DNA from: Histomonas meleagridis
Taxonomy: Eukaryota > Parabasalia > Tritrichomonadida > Dientamoebidae
Direction: 5' to 3'
NCBI GenBank assembly: GCA_020186115.1
Contig: WSYJ01000130.1
Span: 124,001 to 188,000 of the forward strand
DNA: 64,000 nt
In this document: piece after piece, positions 40,500 to 50,137 of the stretch
How the letters are laid out: the number at the start of each line of letters is the position of its first letter
Numbering within the stretch: the stretch's first letter is position 1
Position numbers and translations under genes: made by a program
The notes under the pieces: generated by a model
Told to the model about the DNA's origin: nothing
Database searches by the model: none
What the model saw: only the letters and a program-made list of their open reading frames with translations

Positions 40500-41552
40500 G
40501 AGAATCTTTTGGTAGATTTTGGGTGTTTACAAGCTTTTAATTGTATTTCAATGCATTGAAAATATTTTCTGAATTACTTTTTGAATCCGTTGTATTCTAT
40601 ACCAAATTTTGGAATGACCAAATACAGGTAAAAACATCAATACGAATGCTTTTACATTTCCAATTAATTATGCACTATGTTGACACAAATAATTCATATG
40701 GAATGGGTTGGAATCAGATACATATTTGACAAAAAATTTGTTTTTAATCGGACCTTCGATCAAATTAAACCGAAATTTTGAATGGTTGTAAATGTAAAAA
40801 TTGTGTTGTGTTAATTAAAGCCGGTCCGAAAAAAATTGGCCTAAAACTTACGATGAAAGAAATTTTTAACATTTATTTTGATGTTTGCATTCATATCAAA
40901 GGTTCTTCTATCCATACCTTGGTGTAATTTGTTTTAATTGCAATTAGAAGAAGAAAAAAAAAAGACAAAAACCATTGATTGTAACGTCAGCGTCATAATG
41001 ACTTTTTGAATATATTTATCATCAATCCATATCAGAAAACTGTAGTCAAAAAATAATTCAATATTTATCACCAAAGTAACGCTTTTTTTGCGAACTTTAC
41101 ACATGTTGTAAAACACGTTGTAAAATGGATTTGTTTGTTTTCAAAATTGATTTTTTTTTCTCTTTTAATTTAAAAAAATAACAATCGCACTGACCCTATC
41201 AATGCACATTATTTCACCATCACTCTATCCAATTTTTTGATTTTATGAATTGAAAATATCATAATTTGATCTAAAATTTGCAAATTAGAAGCTCATAGAT
41301 TCAAAAAAACATTCAAAAGCTTCTATGAATAAACAAAAAAGACATAATTGTTTCATTTTTATCTGCTAAAAATATTTTTTTGGACTGTACAGTCATTCAA
41401 AAACAACGTTAATTTTAATGGACATGTCAGATTCTCCATAATTGGTCGTTATTAAATGGATTGTGGGAACTCTGTTCGACCATTTAAGTTTATGATCGCA
41501 ATTTTTAAACGTTCTTTAAAAGTCTGATTTCTATCGTGGCCTTTGGGAAAAA
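40500..41552. other. Long intergenic region with a small inverted repeat
   Basis: 1053 bp without a credible gene. TCGGACC near 40748 and GGTCCGA near 40824 form the core of an imperfect inverted repeat about 100 bp across. Immediately before the CYTH gene, TTTCTATCG lies at 41528-41536. Nothing else is visible. Confidence 0.35.
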
Positions 41553-42203
41553 ATGACCGAAATCGAAGTAAAACTTACCATCACCGAAGAAGGATACCAA
41601 AAATTTCTTGATTTATTCAATGGAAACTATGAAAGAAATGAACTTTGGAATATATTTTTAAATACAAAAGATGGAAAATTATCATCATCAAGAAAAGTTT
41701 TACGTCTTCGTCGCATAACTACAAAGGAAGTCAAAAAATATGTTGTCACTTTAAAAGGACAAGGATTTATGGTTAATGGCATTGCAAATCGACCAGAAAT
41801 TGAAACAGATATTCCAAACGAAATAGCAGAATCAATAATTAAATCACCGCAAAAGCTCTTTCACTCACTGCCTGAAATCATTAAAGAGCAAATTAAGGAA
41901 TGCGAAAATAGTGATTTTTACATTTATGGAGATTTTCATGATGTTAGAAATGTTGTTTCTTACCAAGGACTTACTGTAGAAGCAGATGAAATGATACTTC
42001 CTAATGACAAAAAAGTTTTTGAATTAGAGATAGAAAACGAAAATCCAATTCAAGCCAAAGAAACAATTTCAAAGTTTCTAAATGAAAACAATATAAGATA
42101 TATAGACTCACCAATGGGAAAGTTCTCACGGCTTAGTAGATTACCCGAAGATCAGCGTTTTTCAAATGAAATGAAAAATCAAACACTACCAAAAAATGAA
42201 TAA
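41553..42203 (+). CDS. CYTH-domain protein (triphosphate tunnel metalloenzyme)
   Basis: The product is 216 residues. The defining ExExK motif is at the N-terminus (E3-I-E5-V-K7). It is followed by tunnel strands with alternating basic and acidic residues: KVLRLRRI, YVVTLKGQ, RPEIETDI, GLTVEADEMIL, KVFELEIENE. Family members hydrolyse inorganic or organic triphosphates (tripolyphosphate, thiamine triphosphate, RNA 5' ends) or cyclise ATP. Size and form are like plant and animal ThTPase/tripolyphosphatase proteins, so tripolyphosphatase is the best guess. An RNA 5'-triphosphatase role is a less likely alternative. Confidence 0.88.
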   Translation: MTEIEVKLTITEEGYQKFLDLFNGNYERNELWNIFLNTKDGKLSSSRKVLRLRRITTKEVKKYVVTLKGQGFMVNGIANRPEIETDIPNEIAESIIKSPQKLFHSLPEIIKEQIKECENSDFYIYGDFHDVRNVVSYQGLTVEADEMILPNDKKVFELEIENENPIQAKETISKFLNENNIRYIDSPMGKFSRLSRLPEDQRFSNEMKNQTLPKNE

Positions 42204-42626
42204 ATTGTCACTACGCTCTCCTTTTTTAGAACATATGAAAAGAACTCTTTATATGAAATCATTTTTTGATTCCTTTTAAATCAAGATGATATTATTCTTA
42301 AGAAAATTAATTTACTGCTTTAATCTTTATGAAATTACCATCATGCGTTTTTTGCTGATGATTTGAACTAAATATTTGTTTTTAGTATTGGCATTTTATG
42401 CTGGATTTATAAATTGATAAACTATGTTTCAATGAGTGGAATACATATTAAAAGTATAGTTTTTACTTCACATGGTGAAAGAAAATTGTTTTTAAATATT
42501 TTTTGATTTAATTTCTAGATGCTATGACCAAATCAATAGACCGTTTATCAAAAAAACGCATTCAAAATTTGAGAACAAAAGGCGCCAAAACCAGTAAAAA
42601 GTGACATATCACACCCACTTCAGCAA
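42204..42626. other. Intergenic promoter region of La-like gene
   Basis: 423 bp, AT-rich. GACCGTTTATC (42539-42549), GGCGCC (42581-42586) and AAAAAGTGACA (42596-42606) line up in the last 90 bp before the ATG at 42627, the fullest example of the local motif set. Confidence 0.4.
42596..42603 (+). promoter_or_regulatory. AAAAAGTG core-promoter-like motif
   Basis: It lies 23 nt before the La-like ATG and is followed by ACATATC. Confidence 0.5.
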
Positions 42627-43328
42627 ATGAAAGCTATCCTTGATTTCTTTGCAAAAATACTTGGTTTCGAAAAGGATCCGAATGATTTTACTTCTAGTGA
42701 GTCTGAAGATAGAGATTTTCCTGATCCACACCCAAATCGTACTTTGAGAATGGAACAACTTCAATATTACTTCAGTGGAAATAATCTTGAAAATGATGAA
42801 GTTTTTAGAACCGAAATCGAGAAGAACCCAGAAGGATATGTTTCTTACGATTTCTTGCTGAAATGCAATCGTCTTCGTCAACTTAAGTCCACACCAAAGA
42901 AATTATTCGTTGCAGGTTGTGCTTCAGCTTATTTAGATGCTGATGAACAGAAAGGAATCAAATCGAAAAAACCATTTGTTTCAGATCCACGCAGAGCTTA
43001 TCGAACTATACGTGTTTCTGGCTTTCGCCCATATGTGCCTCTCAGCGAGCAAGAAGAATTTTTCACAAGCATACCTGATTTTGCCGGCTTAATCGAGTAC
43101 ATTGGTCTTGAGCGTAGATATGATAAAGACACAGATAGATTGGTATATACAGGAACAACTACCATCGAGTTTAAAGAAGAAGGAATTGCTCAGAGTGTTC
43201 TTGAAAGGGGAATTCAATACAATTCCAAAGATGGTTTAAAGATCGAACTTTTATCAGATTTTATCAACAGAACCAAGAAAAACCTTAACAACAGAAATAA
43301 CAAGCAAAGATCTCCAAGACGAAAATAA
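42627..43328 (+). CDS. La-motif RNA-binding protein (La/SSB-like)
   Basis: The product is 233 residues. After an acidic N-terminus the La motif spans ~40-115: LRMEQLQYYFSGNNLENDEV, EKNPEGYVSYDFLLKCNRLR. An RRM-like domain follows (~125-215: RTIRVSGFRPYVPL, TTTIEFKEEGIAQSVLE). The tail is basic (RTKKNLNNRNNKQRSPRRK). La proteins bind the UUU-OH ends of RNA polymerase III transcripts such as tRNAs; the tRNA in this window has such a T run. It is shorter than human La (about 408), as it lacks the second RRM. Confidence 0.87.
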   Translation: MKAILDFFAKILGFEKDPNDFTSSESEDRDFPDPHPNRTLRMEQLQYYFSGNNLENDEVFRTEIEKNPEGYVSYDFLLKCNRLRQLKSTPKKLFVAGCASAYLDADEQKGIKSKKPFVSDPRRAYRTIRVSGFRPYVPLSEQEEFFTSIPDFAGLIEYIGLERRYDKDTDRLVYTGTTTIEFKEEGIAQSVLERGIQYNSKDGLKIELLSDFINRTKKNLNNRNNKQRSPRRK

Positions 43329-43555
43329 AATCAATTTTTAAGGATTAACTCTTAAATTTAAAAAGACAAATTTTTGAACTTTTCACTATAATTTTAAACA
43401 AATTTTTTTTGGTGATCCAGCTTTTAAAAGTAACAAGGAAACAGATTAAAGTTGTTTGCTGCCAAAGAAACCGATTTATGTTGTGAAAAATTTCTATCGT
43501 TCATAGAATTTCCTATCGGCTTTAAAACTTTAAATGAAAACAAGAATTTCTGTTT

Positions 43556-44980
43556 TTATTCATATTGATTATTAATTAAAGCAGCAATATCTTTGTCTTC
43601 TGTCTTCCCAAAGCATTTTTCAAACATTTCTCTGTCATTCATAATACATTGAGCCAAGAAAAATCTGATGTTTGATACATTGTCATTACACAATTTGAGG
43701 AATTCTTCATTGAGCGATTCTGGAAAATTACATTTGGCAATTATCTTCGCAAGTACAAGTCTTATTTGCCAGTTATCTTGCATGAGTTTCTTTGCTTCAA
43801 TAGCATTAGTTTTGTCATCATCGATAAGTGATTCCCATAGATCAACTGAATAATTTCTTACAGCTGCAACCAAATCTTCGGAAAAATATATTGCAATATC
43901 ACACAGCTTTGAGTGGAGAGTGTCAACAAACAGTATGGCCTGTTGGAGAAGAGAAATTTTAATTCTCCAGTTTGGGGCACCCCGCGGATCCAAAAAGTGC
44001 AGAAAGAAATTTTTGTTCGAAAAAACAAGTGAAAACTTGTGTAAATGTTGCACAAAGATTGGAGAAAACCTTACATCAAGGCAACAGTTAAGGAGGAGAT
44101 CATGCTCAGACTCATTAACAACTCGTGATAAGTTGATAAGAGCTGCAGCGGAAGATTCAGCTTCATATTTCATCCCTTCTCGGAAATCAGCTAGGACAGT
44201 TTGAAAGCCATTGGCTTTTACAATGGGTTTAATGTTTCTGAACGCAGATTTTGCAGTTTCTGGATCATAAAAGAGAACTTGATAAAGATCATAACGGTCT
44301 GGACACATTTGGGAAATTATAGTTGCTGTCTCTCTTCGTATTTTTGGGTTTCGATCTTTAATAGAACTTCGGACAACATATTCAATAAAATCAAGACTAA
44401 AGTTTGAGTTCGGAAGAGCCTTGAGAAAGTCAATCCTTACTTGAGGAACACGGTCGAGTAATAAGGCGCGACAATAACTTGTTATTTTGTCGCAATGAAG
44501 AACATATTGTGATAATGTTGCTGCTAACGAACGAATTTGGGCTTCGTTACCAGATGAATCTTTAGCAATTATGTCAAATAAAACATCATCTCTGTATCTT
44601 GATGGAATAGAACAAATGGTGCTTGAAATTAATTTTGTTAATTTTTTTACAGCAAATGCCGAATTGTTAAATTGAAATGCATCGTGGAGGGCAGGCAATA
44701 TTTCATTGGTAACTAAATTTAATCCATCTTGATCCAAATTATCAATAAAAATACGTGTTAATTTAGGAAGCTCGTCAATGGCCTCAAAGTTTAGCTTTGA
44801 TATCTGTTGTTTTATGGATGGTATCAAATTATTAATTACGAAGGCTAATGAAAATGAAGTGATTTTTTCATTATTTCCAATAAATGGTTGGCACATACGA
44901 GGAAAGAAATCAGGATCTGGTATTTGCGATATAAGAATTGGAGGAGGTGACATTATTTTGGTATTTGGGACTTCAAGCAT
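43556..44980 (-). CDS. HEAT-repeat protein, PP2A scaffold (A subunit)-like
   Basis: The start is the ATG at 44980 (MLEVPNTKIMSPP); the longer frame starts at GTG. 474 residues of paired helices of ~39 residues with HEAT signatures (QVRIDFLKALPN, NPKIRRETATIISQM, APNWRIKISLLQQAILF, DLVAAVRNYSVDLWESLIDD, QDNWQIRLVLAKIIAKCNFP). The NWRIKISLLQ segment closely resembles the PP2A-A repeat 'NWRVRLSLL'. Human PP2A-A is ~589 residues with 15 repeats, so this is shorter. A divergent PP2A-A or a related HEAT protein. Confidence 0.75.
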   Translation of the reverse strand: MLEVPNTKIMSPPPILISQIPDPDFFPRMCQPFIGNNEKITSFSLAFVINNLIPSIKQQISKLNFEAIDELPKLTRIFIDNLDQDGLNLVTNEILPALHDAFQFNNSAFAVKKLTKLISSTICSIPSRYRDDVLFDIIAKDSSGNEAQIRSLAATLSQYVLHCDKITSYCRALLLDRVPQVRIDFLKALPNSNFSLDFIEYVVRSSIKDRNPKIRRETATIISQMCPDRYDLYQVLFYDPETAKSAFRNIKPIVKANGFQTVLADFREGMKYEAESSAAALINLSRVVNESEHDLLLNCCLDVRFSPIFVQHLHKFSLVFSNKNFFLHFLDPRGAPNWRIKISLLQQAILFVDTLHSKLCDIAIYFSEDLVAAVRNYSVDLWESLIDDDKTNAIEAKKLMQDNWQIRLVLAKIIAKCNFPESLNEEFLKLCNDNVSNIRFFLAQCIMNDREMFEKCFGKTEDKDIAALINNQYE

Positions 44981-45679
44981 CAAAAAAATATCGCAACTTT
45001 TCAATGCAATTAACCGCTTTGAAATGCTTTCAAAAATTGTGGGTTTTAAACCCACTTAAACGAATCACAAAAAGTGAGTCCAAATAAACGGTTTCGTTTT
45101 ACCTTCGAATTGAAGTACACAAATGTGATCCAGCTTAATATTACTTCAAACACAAAACAAAAGCATTCTGTAGATGTATAAATATTGTGTTAAGGTATGG
45201 TTAAAATCCCTCTTATTTATTTTTGGCATGCAATTTTTCATTCAATCTGGTTCATGATTTTCAAGTTGATTTTTAAACTTAATTTTAAAGAAGATGCCTT
45301 ATCTAAGCAATCATTATGCGATGAGAAAGTAAAAAATTTTATAAAAATAGAGTTATTCAAAGAAATAGAGTAATATTTCATCTTTTAAACAAACTCAATA
45401 TGTTTACCTTGAGAATCTCTGTTTTATCTGTGACTATACTCTGTGGGTGGGAAAAAAATTTAAAAAAACGTTTTAATTCATTTCAATTTACTCTATTCCA
45501 GATTTAAAAATATTTTTCATTATGTAAGGATGTTATATTACGTCAGAGTATCATTTTAAAAATTATTTTCAAGCGTACCTAATTCATTGGCACCTTGAAA
45601 CCTGGGCCAATAAAAGAAATGCATTTCCATGTAATGTTGATTAGTTAATTTTGTTTTTAACTTTGGTTGCTAATAACAC
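44981..45679. other. Intergenic region between two minus-strand genes
   Basis: AAAAAGTGAG and AAACGGTTTCG occur at about 45068-45097. The rest is AT-rich, with no gene. Confidence 0.3.
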
Positions 45680-48600
45680 TTAATTACTTACTAATATTGT
45701 ATTATTAAGAGCAGTTTGAAAATAAGTCCGCATTGTTCCAATTTCTTTCCGTGTTTCTACGTTTTCGTTATGTAATTCATTTCTCCATGATTTTAGTTGT
45801 TGATCTGTGAAATTTTGACTTTCTTTTTTAAAATAGTCTAATTGTTTGGTAAATTCATTGCGCATATCAGATAGGAATTTTTTCAGATCATTAGATTTAA
45901 ATTTAAGAATTTCTGTATTAATTTCTTTTTTAACTTTACCATTTTCATCTTTAACTTTACCAATTTCATCTTTAACTTTCTTAATTTCATCTTTAACTTT
46001 CTTAATTTCATCTTTAACTTTACCAATTTCATCTTTAACTTTCTTAATTTCATCTTTAACTTTCTTAATTTCATCTTTAACTTTACCAATTTCTGTATTA
46101 ACTGTTTCATTAATATCATCTTTAACTTTCCCAATTTCTGTATTAACTGTTGTAATCATTTCTCTTTTAACTTTATCAATTTCTGTGTTAACTGTTTCAT
46201 TAATACCATCTTTAATTTTCCTAATTTCATCTTTAACTTTACCAATTTCTGTGTTAACTGTTTCATTAATATCATCTTTAACTTTACCAATTTCATCTTT
46301 AACTTTCTTAATTTCATCTTTAACTTTACCAATTTCATCTTTAACTTTACCAATTTCATCTTTAACTTTACCAATTTCATCTTTAACTTTACCAATTTCT
46401 GTATTAACTGTTTCATTAATATCATCTTTAACTTTATCAATTTCATCTTTAACTTTACCAATTTCATCTTTAACTTTACTAATTTCATCTTTAACTTTAC
46501 CAATTTCTGTATTAACTGTTTCATTAATTTCATCTTTAACTTTACCAATTTCATCTTTAACTTTACCAATTTCATCTTTAACTTTACCAATTTCATCTTT
46601 AACTTTACCAATTTCATCTTTAACTTTACCAATTTCATCTTTAACTTTACCAATTTCATCTTTAACTTTACCAATTTCATCTTTAACTTTACCAATTTCA
46701 TCTTTAACTTTACCAATTTCATCTTTAACTTTACCAATTTCTGTATTAACTGTTTCATTAATATCATCTTTAACTTTACCAATTTCATCTTTAACTTTAC
46801 CAATTTCATCTTTAACTTTCTTAATTTCATCTTTAACTTTACCAATTTCTGTATTAACTGTTTCATTAATTTCATCTTTAACTTTACCGATTTCTGTATT
46901 AACTGTTGTAATCATTTCTCTTTTAACTTTACCAATTTCTGTGTTAACTGTTGAATTAATTTCATCTTTAAATTTACCATTTTCATCTTTAATTTTCTTA
47001 ATTTTATCTTTAACTTTACCAATTTCTGTTTGTAATTCATTTCTCATTTGATTTATTGCTTTGCTTTTATCATTTTCCTTTTTAACTTTGATCACATTTA
47101 TTTCATTCTTTAATTTTCTTAAGAATTCCTTAATTTCATTCATTACATCAATCACATAACTTTTGAGATCATCTTCTTCATATCCAAGCGGATCTTTTTT
47201 CTGATTCTTTTTATTTCCCCATTTTATTAAAGGTTCATATTTTTCTTCCAGATTTTTATACTCTTCGAACATTTTTAATCCTATTTCATTTCTTAACAGA
47301 TATTCAATTTCAATAATATTATTTTTAAATTCGTTTTTATGCTTTTGATAGTATTCAAATGCATTTTTACGGTTTTCACCTCTTAGATATATATTATTAA
47401 TTTCATTTTTTATATTTTGAATATTTGTATCATATTCATTAATTTTACTGAGTACCATTTTTTTATCTACTATTTGACTGAAATCATTTAAATATTTTAT
47501 GTATTTTTCAATTTCCTTTTTTTCATCCATATAAATGTATTCATCACAATCGTTTTTCTTAATTCTTTTTGAAACATCTTCTAATATTTGGTCGGAATTT
47601 ATTATACATTCATCGTATTTTTCCAATTGTTCTTCCATTAAAATTAAATCTTTTATTTCTATTTTATTAAAACCATAATAAGGTGTATAAGTAATTCCTT
47701 CAGATTGAGTAACTTCTATCATTTGTGAAATATTAAGTTTTATTTCAACTTTTTTTGCTGGATTTTCTGCATGAATAATTCCAATCGTTTTGTTGTTCAT
47801 CATAAGTTTAAATTGGACAGATGTTCCTTTAAATTCAATTTCTTTCTTTGATGGAATTTCACTTCCTTCTTTAAATAATACTTCTCTTTTTTCTGTTCCA
47901 TTATCATTATAATCAATTAAAATATCAATATTTTCATGTTTAAGATCATTACGAATTCTTTGGTAAATATCTTTAACTTCAAATAGACTATTTAATGGAT
48001 TATTTGGTGTTAGCATAGCTGCAATAATGGCTGCTCCTTTTGCAATGTATTCATCACAATGAGGATAATTAGTAATAAATTTAAAAGATTCATTCCCATT
48101 TGTTTGAAAGAAATTCTGAATTTTGTTAATAAAAGCATTAACACGAATTCCTGAACCAACCATTACAGCACAATCAATGTTTTTCGTTGTAATAAATGCT
48201 TTGTGAATTGCTCTTTGTATTGGCTCAATGATTTTTGATGCAAGAGTATCAGTTTCTCTTGTAAATTCATCTTTTTTCCCTGTTAAACTATACGTACTTG
48301 AAAAACATTGAATTTCAACACCAAAATTTGGAGAACCGAAATATTTTGTTTTGGATTCAAGTGCTGCTCGATGAATGTACAAATTTGTTTCAGGCGTGAA
48401 ATTAATATTTTCCTTTCTCTCATCTGCTATCTTTTTAATTTTCGTTTTAAAATTGTTTTCAATAAATTCTGTTACTGCAGAACCACTAAAACGTGCATCA
48501 CATACTGAACTTAAAATTCGTATTGTAACTTTTTCGGAATATTTATATTCTGTGACACAAACATTCATTGATGTGTCCCCAATGTCAATGAAAATAACAT

Positions 48601-49228
48601 TTTTAGGAGTATTTTTTAACTCATGATGATTTTCATATGCATAATTTACGGAAGCACATGTGGTAGTATTAACTAAGCAGACTGAATTTAGCTTCGATAT
48701 CGAAGCAACGTCAAAAAGTGCTTGTCTTTGATAAATATCCCACCATGGTAAAACAGTGAGATAATATTTTGAAAATTTCATAGATGAAGTTTGAATGTTT
48801 GTGGAAGTATATGATAAAAAAGTTTTGAGTAAATAGGAAATGCATTGCTCAGGTTGAAGAATGATCGGATCGTATTTTCCATCAGTAATTTTTATCACAG
48901 TTTTACCACCAATTTCAACGAGATCAAATAATACATTTTTAGATATATTTTCCCTTTCGGTGGTGTTATATTTTGCTGTGATTAATTTATTGAGATCATA
49001 AATTGTTGTCTTTTGTCTACAATGTTGGTCACGATAAGGGATATCACCAATTAAACGCTTGGGACTGAAGTATGACACATAAGCTTGAGTTTTTGAGTTT
49101 GACTGATTTTCTGCTATCTTGATAAGACTTATTCCTTGATTGTTTTTAACAGAAACATAGCCTGAAATAGTTGAATTTCCGAGATCTATTCCAATAAGAT
49201 TATTTTCTTCACAGCTTTGTGATGACAT
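45680..49228 (-). CDS. Hsp70-like ATPase fused to a long heptad-repeat coiled coil
   Basis: The product is 1182 residues, about twice an Hsp70. Residues ~10-400 are an actin-like ATPase domain of the Hsp70/Hsp110 type: LIGIDLGNSTISGYV (phosphate 1), VIFIDIGDTSMNVCV (phosphate 2), AVMVGSGIRVNAFINKIQNF (adenosine) and AKGAAIIAAML. Residues ~400-545 resemble the beta-sandwich substrate domain (EVLFKEGSEIPSKKE, KKVEIKLNISQ). A helical segment leads into ~730-1100, a nearly perfect heptad array of the unit GKVKDEI with occasional NETVNTEI insertions, Ile and Val in the core positions. The sequence ends with a normal non-repeated coil. There is no signal peptide. The linker motif and lid of canonical Hsp70 are not evident, and I know of no named family with this architecture. 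Confidence 0.88.
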   Translation of the reverse strand: MSSQSCEENNLIGIDLGNSTISGYVSVKNNQGISLIKIAENQSNSKTQAYVSYFSPKRLIGDIPYRDQHCRQKTTIYDLNKLITAKYNTTERENISKNVLFDLVEIGGKTVIKITDGKYDPIILQPEQCISYLLKTFLSYTSTNIQTSSMKFSKYYLTVLPWWDIYQRQALFDVASISKLNSVCLVNTTTCASVNYAYENHHELKNTPKNVIFIDIGDTSMNVCVTEYKYSEKVTIRILSSVCDARFSGSAVTEFIENNFKTKIKKIADERKENINFTPETNLYIHRAALESKTKYFGSPNFGVEIQCFSSTYSLTGKKDEFTRETDTLASKIIEPIQRAIHKAFITTKNIDCAVMVGSGIRVNAFINKIQNFFQTNGNESFKFITNYPHCDEYIAKGAAIIAAMLTPNNPLNSLFEVKDIYQRIRNDLKHENIDILIDYNDNGTEKREVLFKEGSEIPSKKEIEFKGTSVQFKLMMNNKTIGIIHAENPAKKVEIKLNISQMIEVTQSEGITYTPYYGFNKIEIKDLILMEEQLEKYDECIINSDQILEDVSKRIKKNDCDEYIYMDEKKEIEKYIKYLNDFSQIVDKKMVLSKINEYDTNIQNIKNEINNIYLRGENRKNAFEYYQKHKNEFKNNIIEIEYLLRNEIGLKMFEEYKNLEEKYEPLIKWGNKKNQKKDPLGYEEDDLKSYVIDVMNEIKEFLRKLKNEINVIKVKKENDKSKAINQMRNELQTEIGKVKDKIKKIKDENGKFKDEINSTVNTEIGKVKREMITTVNTEIGKVKDEINETVNTEIGKVKDEIKKVKDEIGKVKDEIGKVKDDINETVNTEIGKVKDEIGKVKDEIGKVKDEIGKVKDEIGKVKDEIGKVKDEIGKVKDEIGKVKDEIGKVKDEIGKVKDEINETVNTEIGKVKDEISKVKDEIGKVKDEIDKVKDDINETVNTEIGKVKDEIGKVKDEIGKVKDEIGKVKDEIKKVKDEIGKVKDDINETVNTEIGKVKDEIRKIKDGINETVNTEIDKVKREMITTVNTEIGKVKDDINETVNTEIGKVKDEIKKVKDEIKKVKDEIGKVKDEIKKVKDEIKKVKDEIGKVKDENGKVKKEINTEILKFKSNDLKKFLSDMRNEFTKQLDYFKKESQNFTDQQLKSWRNELHNENVETRKEIGTMRTYFQTALNNTILVSN
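45930..47030 (-). repeat. 21-bp tandem repeats encoding the heptad GKVKDEI
   Basis: The plus strand reads TTTAACTTTACCAATTTCATC over and over. The longest clean run, about ten copies, is around 46530-46745, and runs are separated by a 24-27-bp variant containing TGTATTAACTGTTTCATTAA. Near-identity at the DNA level indicates recent expansion or homogenisation. The repeats contain no stop in several frames, which explains long spurious open frames over this interval. Confidence 0.92.
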
Positions 49229-50137
49229 TTAAAAATGATTCATCAAAAAATGCCAAAAAAAAAATTGAGAACACTGTGTTCTCAGTTATCAAAAAGTGGA
49301 CCAAACAAGGCCAGATCGATAGCACTTTTTATTTACAATACCATTCCATGGAAATTCGGACTTTTTGAACATTTTTATATATCTCATAAAAAATATTCTA
49401 ACTTTTGAAGTTTTTTCAGCTAAATTAAATTTGCCTATATTTCATATTAGCGTGGTTCCGACCAATTATTATCACAAAAAAAATAGCGAAGTAGAGTTAA
49501 GAATTTTACTTAACGTTCATTCTTTTTGACTCTGGAGAGCGAAATATTTCATTTATTTATTGATGAGATCACCGCCAAAGCTGCTGCTTAGATCTTTAAG
49601 TTTTTTATCTTCTTTCTATGTCCAAGCACAATATTTTCTTCCAGATTGATTTATTTTATGTCTTCCTCATATATGATATTAAGAAGATGGGTTCGGCGTA
49701 ATGTACTACGTGCTGCATGCAGCACCATTATTTTTATTATGTTTTCTCCCAGAAATTTTTAATTTAATCGTGATGGCTTCAAAAAGTGGATCTTTCTCAA
49801 TTAAGTGAATAAACCTTTCAATTGAGTATAATAAACCATTTAAATTTTCATAAAAAGTGCCATCAAGCTATATAATATCTCGAAAATTAGTTGGTGTTTA
49901 TAATGAGTAAACGTATGTATACATAACAATACTTTCAGAGTTTACTCATTTAGGGTCGATTCCAGGTAGGATCAAAATCAACTTTTTCAATACTTTCGAA
50001 ATAAAGCTTGATCAAAAACGATTCCCCACCATTTCAAATCAAATTATACAAATATTGAATAGGAATTGATACTTTTTTGTTAACACTTATTTGATGTGTT
50101 TACTTACGATCATGTCACATATATGAATTGCAGACTC
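49229..50137. other. Promoter region of the Hsp70-like gene and gap to the Tc1 remnant
   Basis: It contains a 19-bp palindrome (49266-49284), AAAAAGTGG on plus (49291-49299) and CACTTTTT (49323-49330, i.e. AAAAAGTG on the gene strand). Further AAAAAGTG copies on plus occur at about 49787 and 49853 with no gene after them. No credible gene is present. Confidence 0.35.
49266..49284. promoter_or_regulatory. 19-bp perfect palindrome upstream of Hsp70-like gene
   Basis: TGAGAACAC-T-GTGTTCTCA begins 38 bp before the ATG at 49228. The arms are 9 bp and perfect with a one-base centre. It could be a factor-binding site or a hairpin. Confidence 0.4.

Noticed and set aside
45055-45056. Longer starts (GTG/TTG) for the genes at 3676, 8943, 14816, 21308, 25520, 33631, 43556, 51647, 55023, 56082 and 58588
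   Set aside because: Nuclear genes start at ATG. The extra codons often run through promoter-like motifs and lack conservation signals.
45846-47051. 401-codon open frame antisense to the Hsp70-like coil (repeats of ISSLTLP)
   Set aside because: It exists only because the 21-bp repeat has no stops in this frame. It has no promoter or non-repeat coding sequence of its own. The same applies to the frame-shifted KLKMKLV frame at 46156-46875.
49267-49283. AGAACACTGTGTTCT matches the vertebrate glucocorticoid response element pattern
   Set aside because: Protists lack nuclear receptors of that kind. The match follows from the palindrome and is treated as coincidence.
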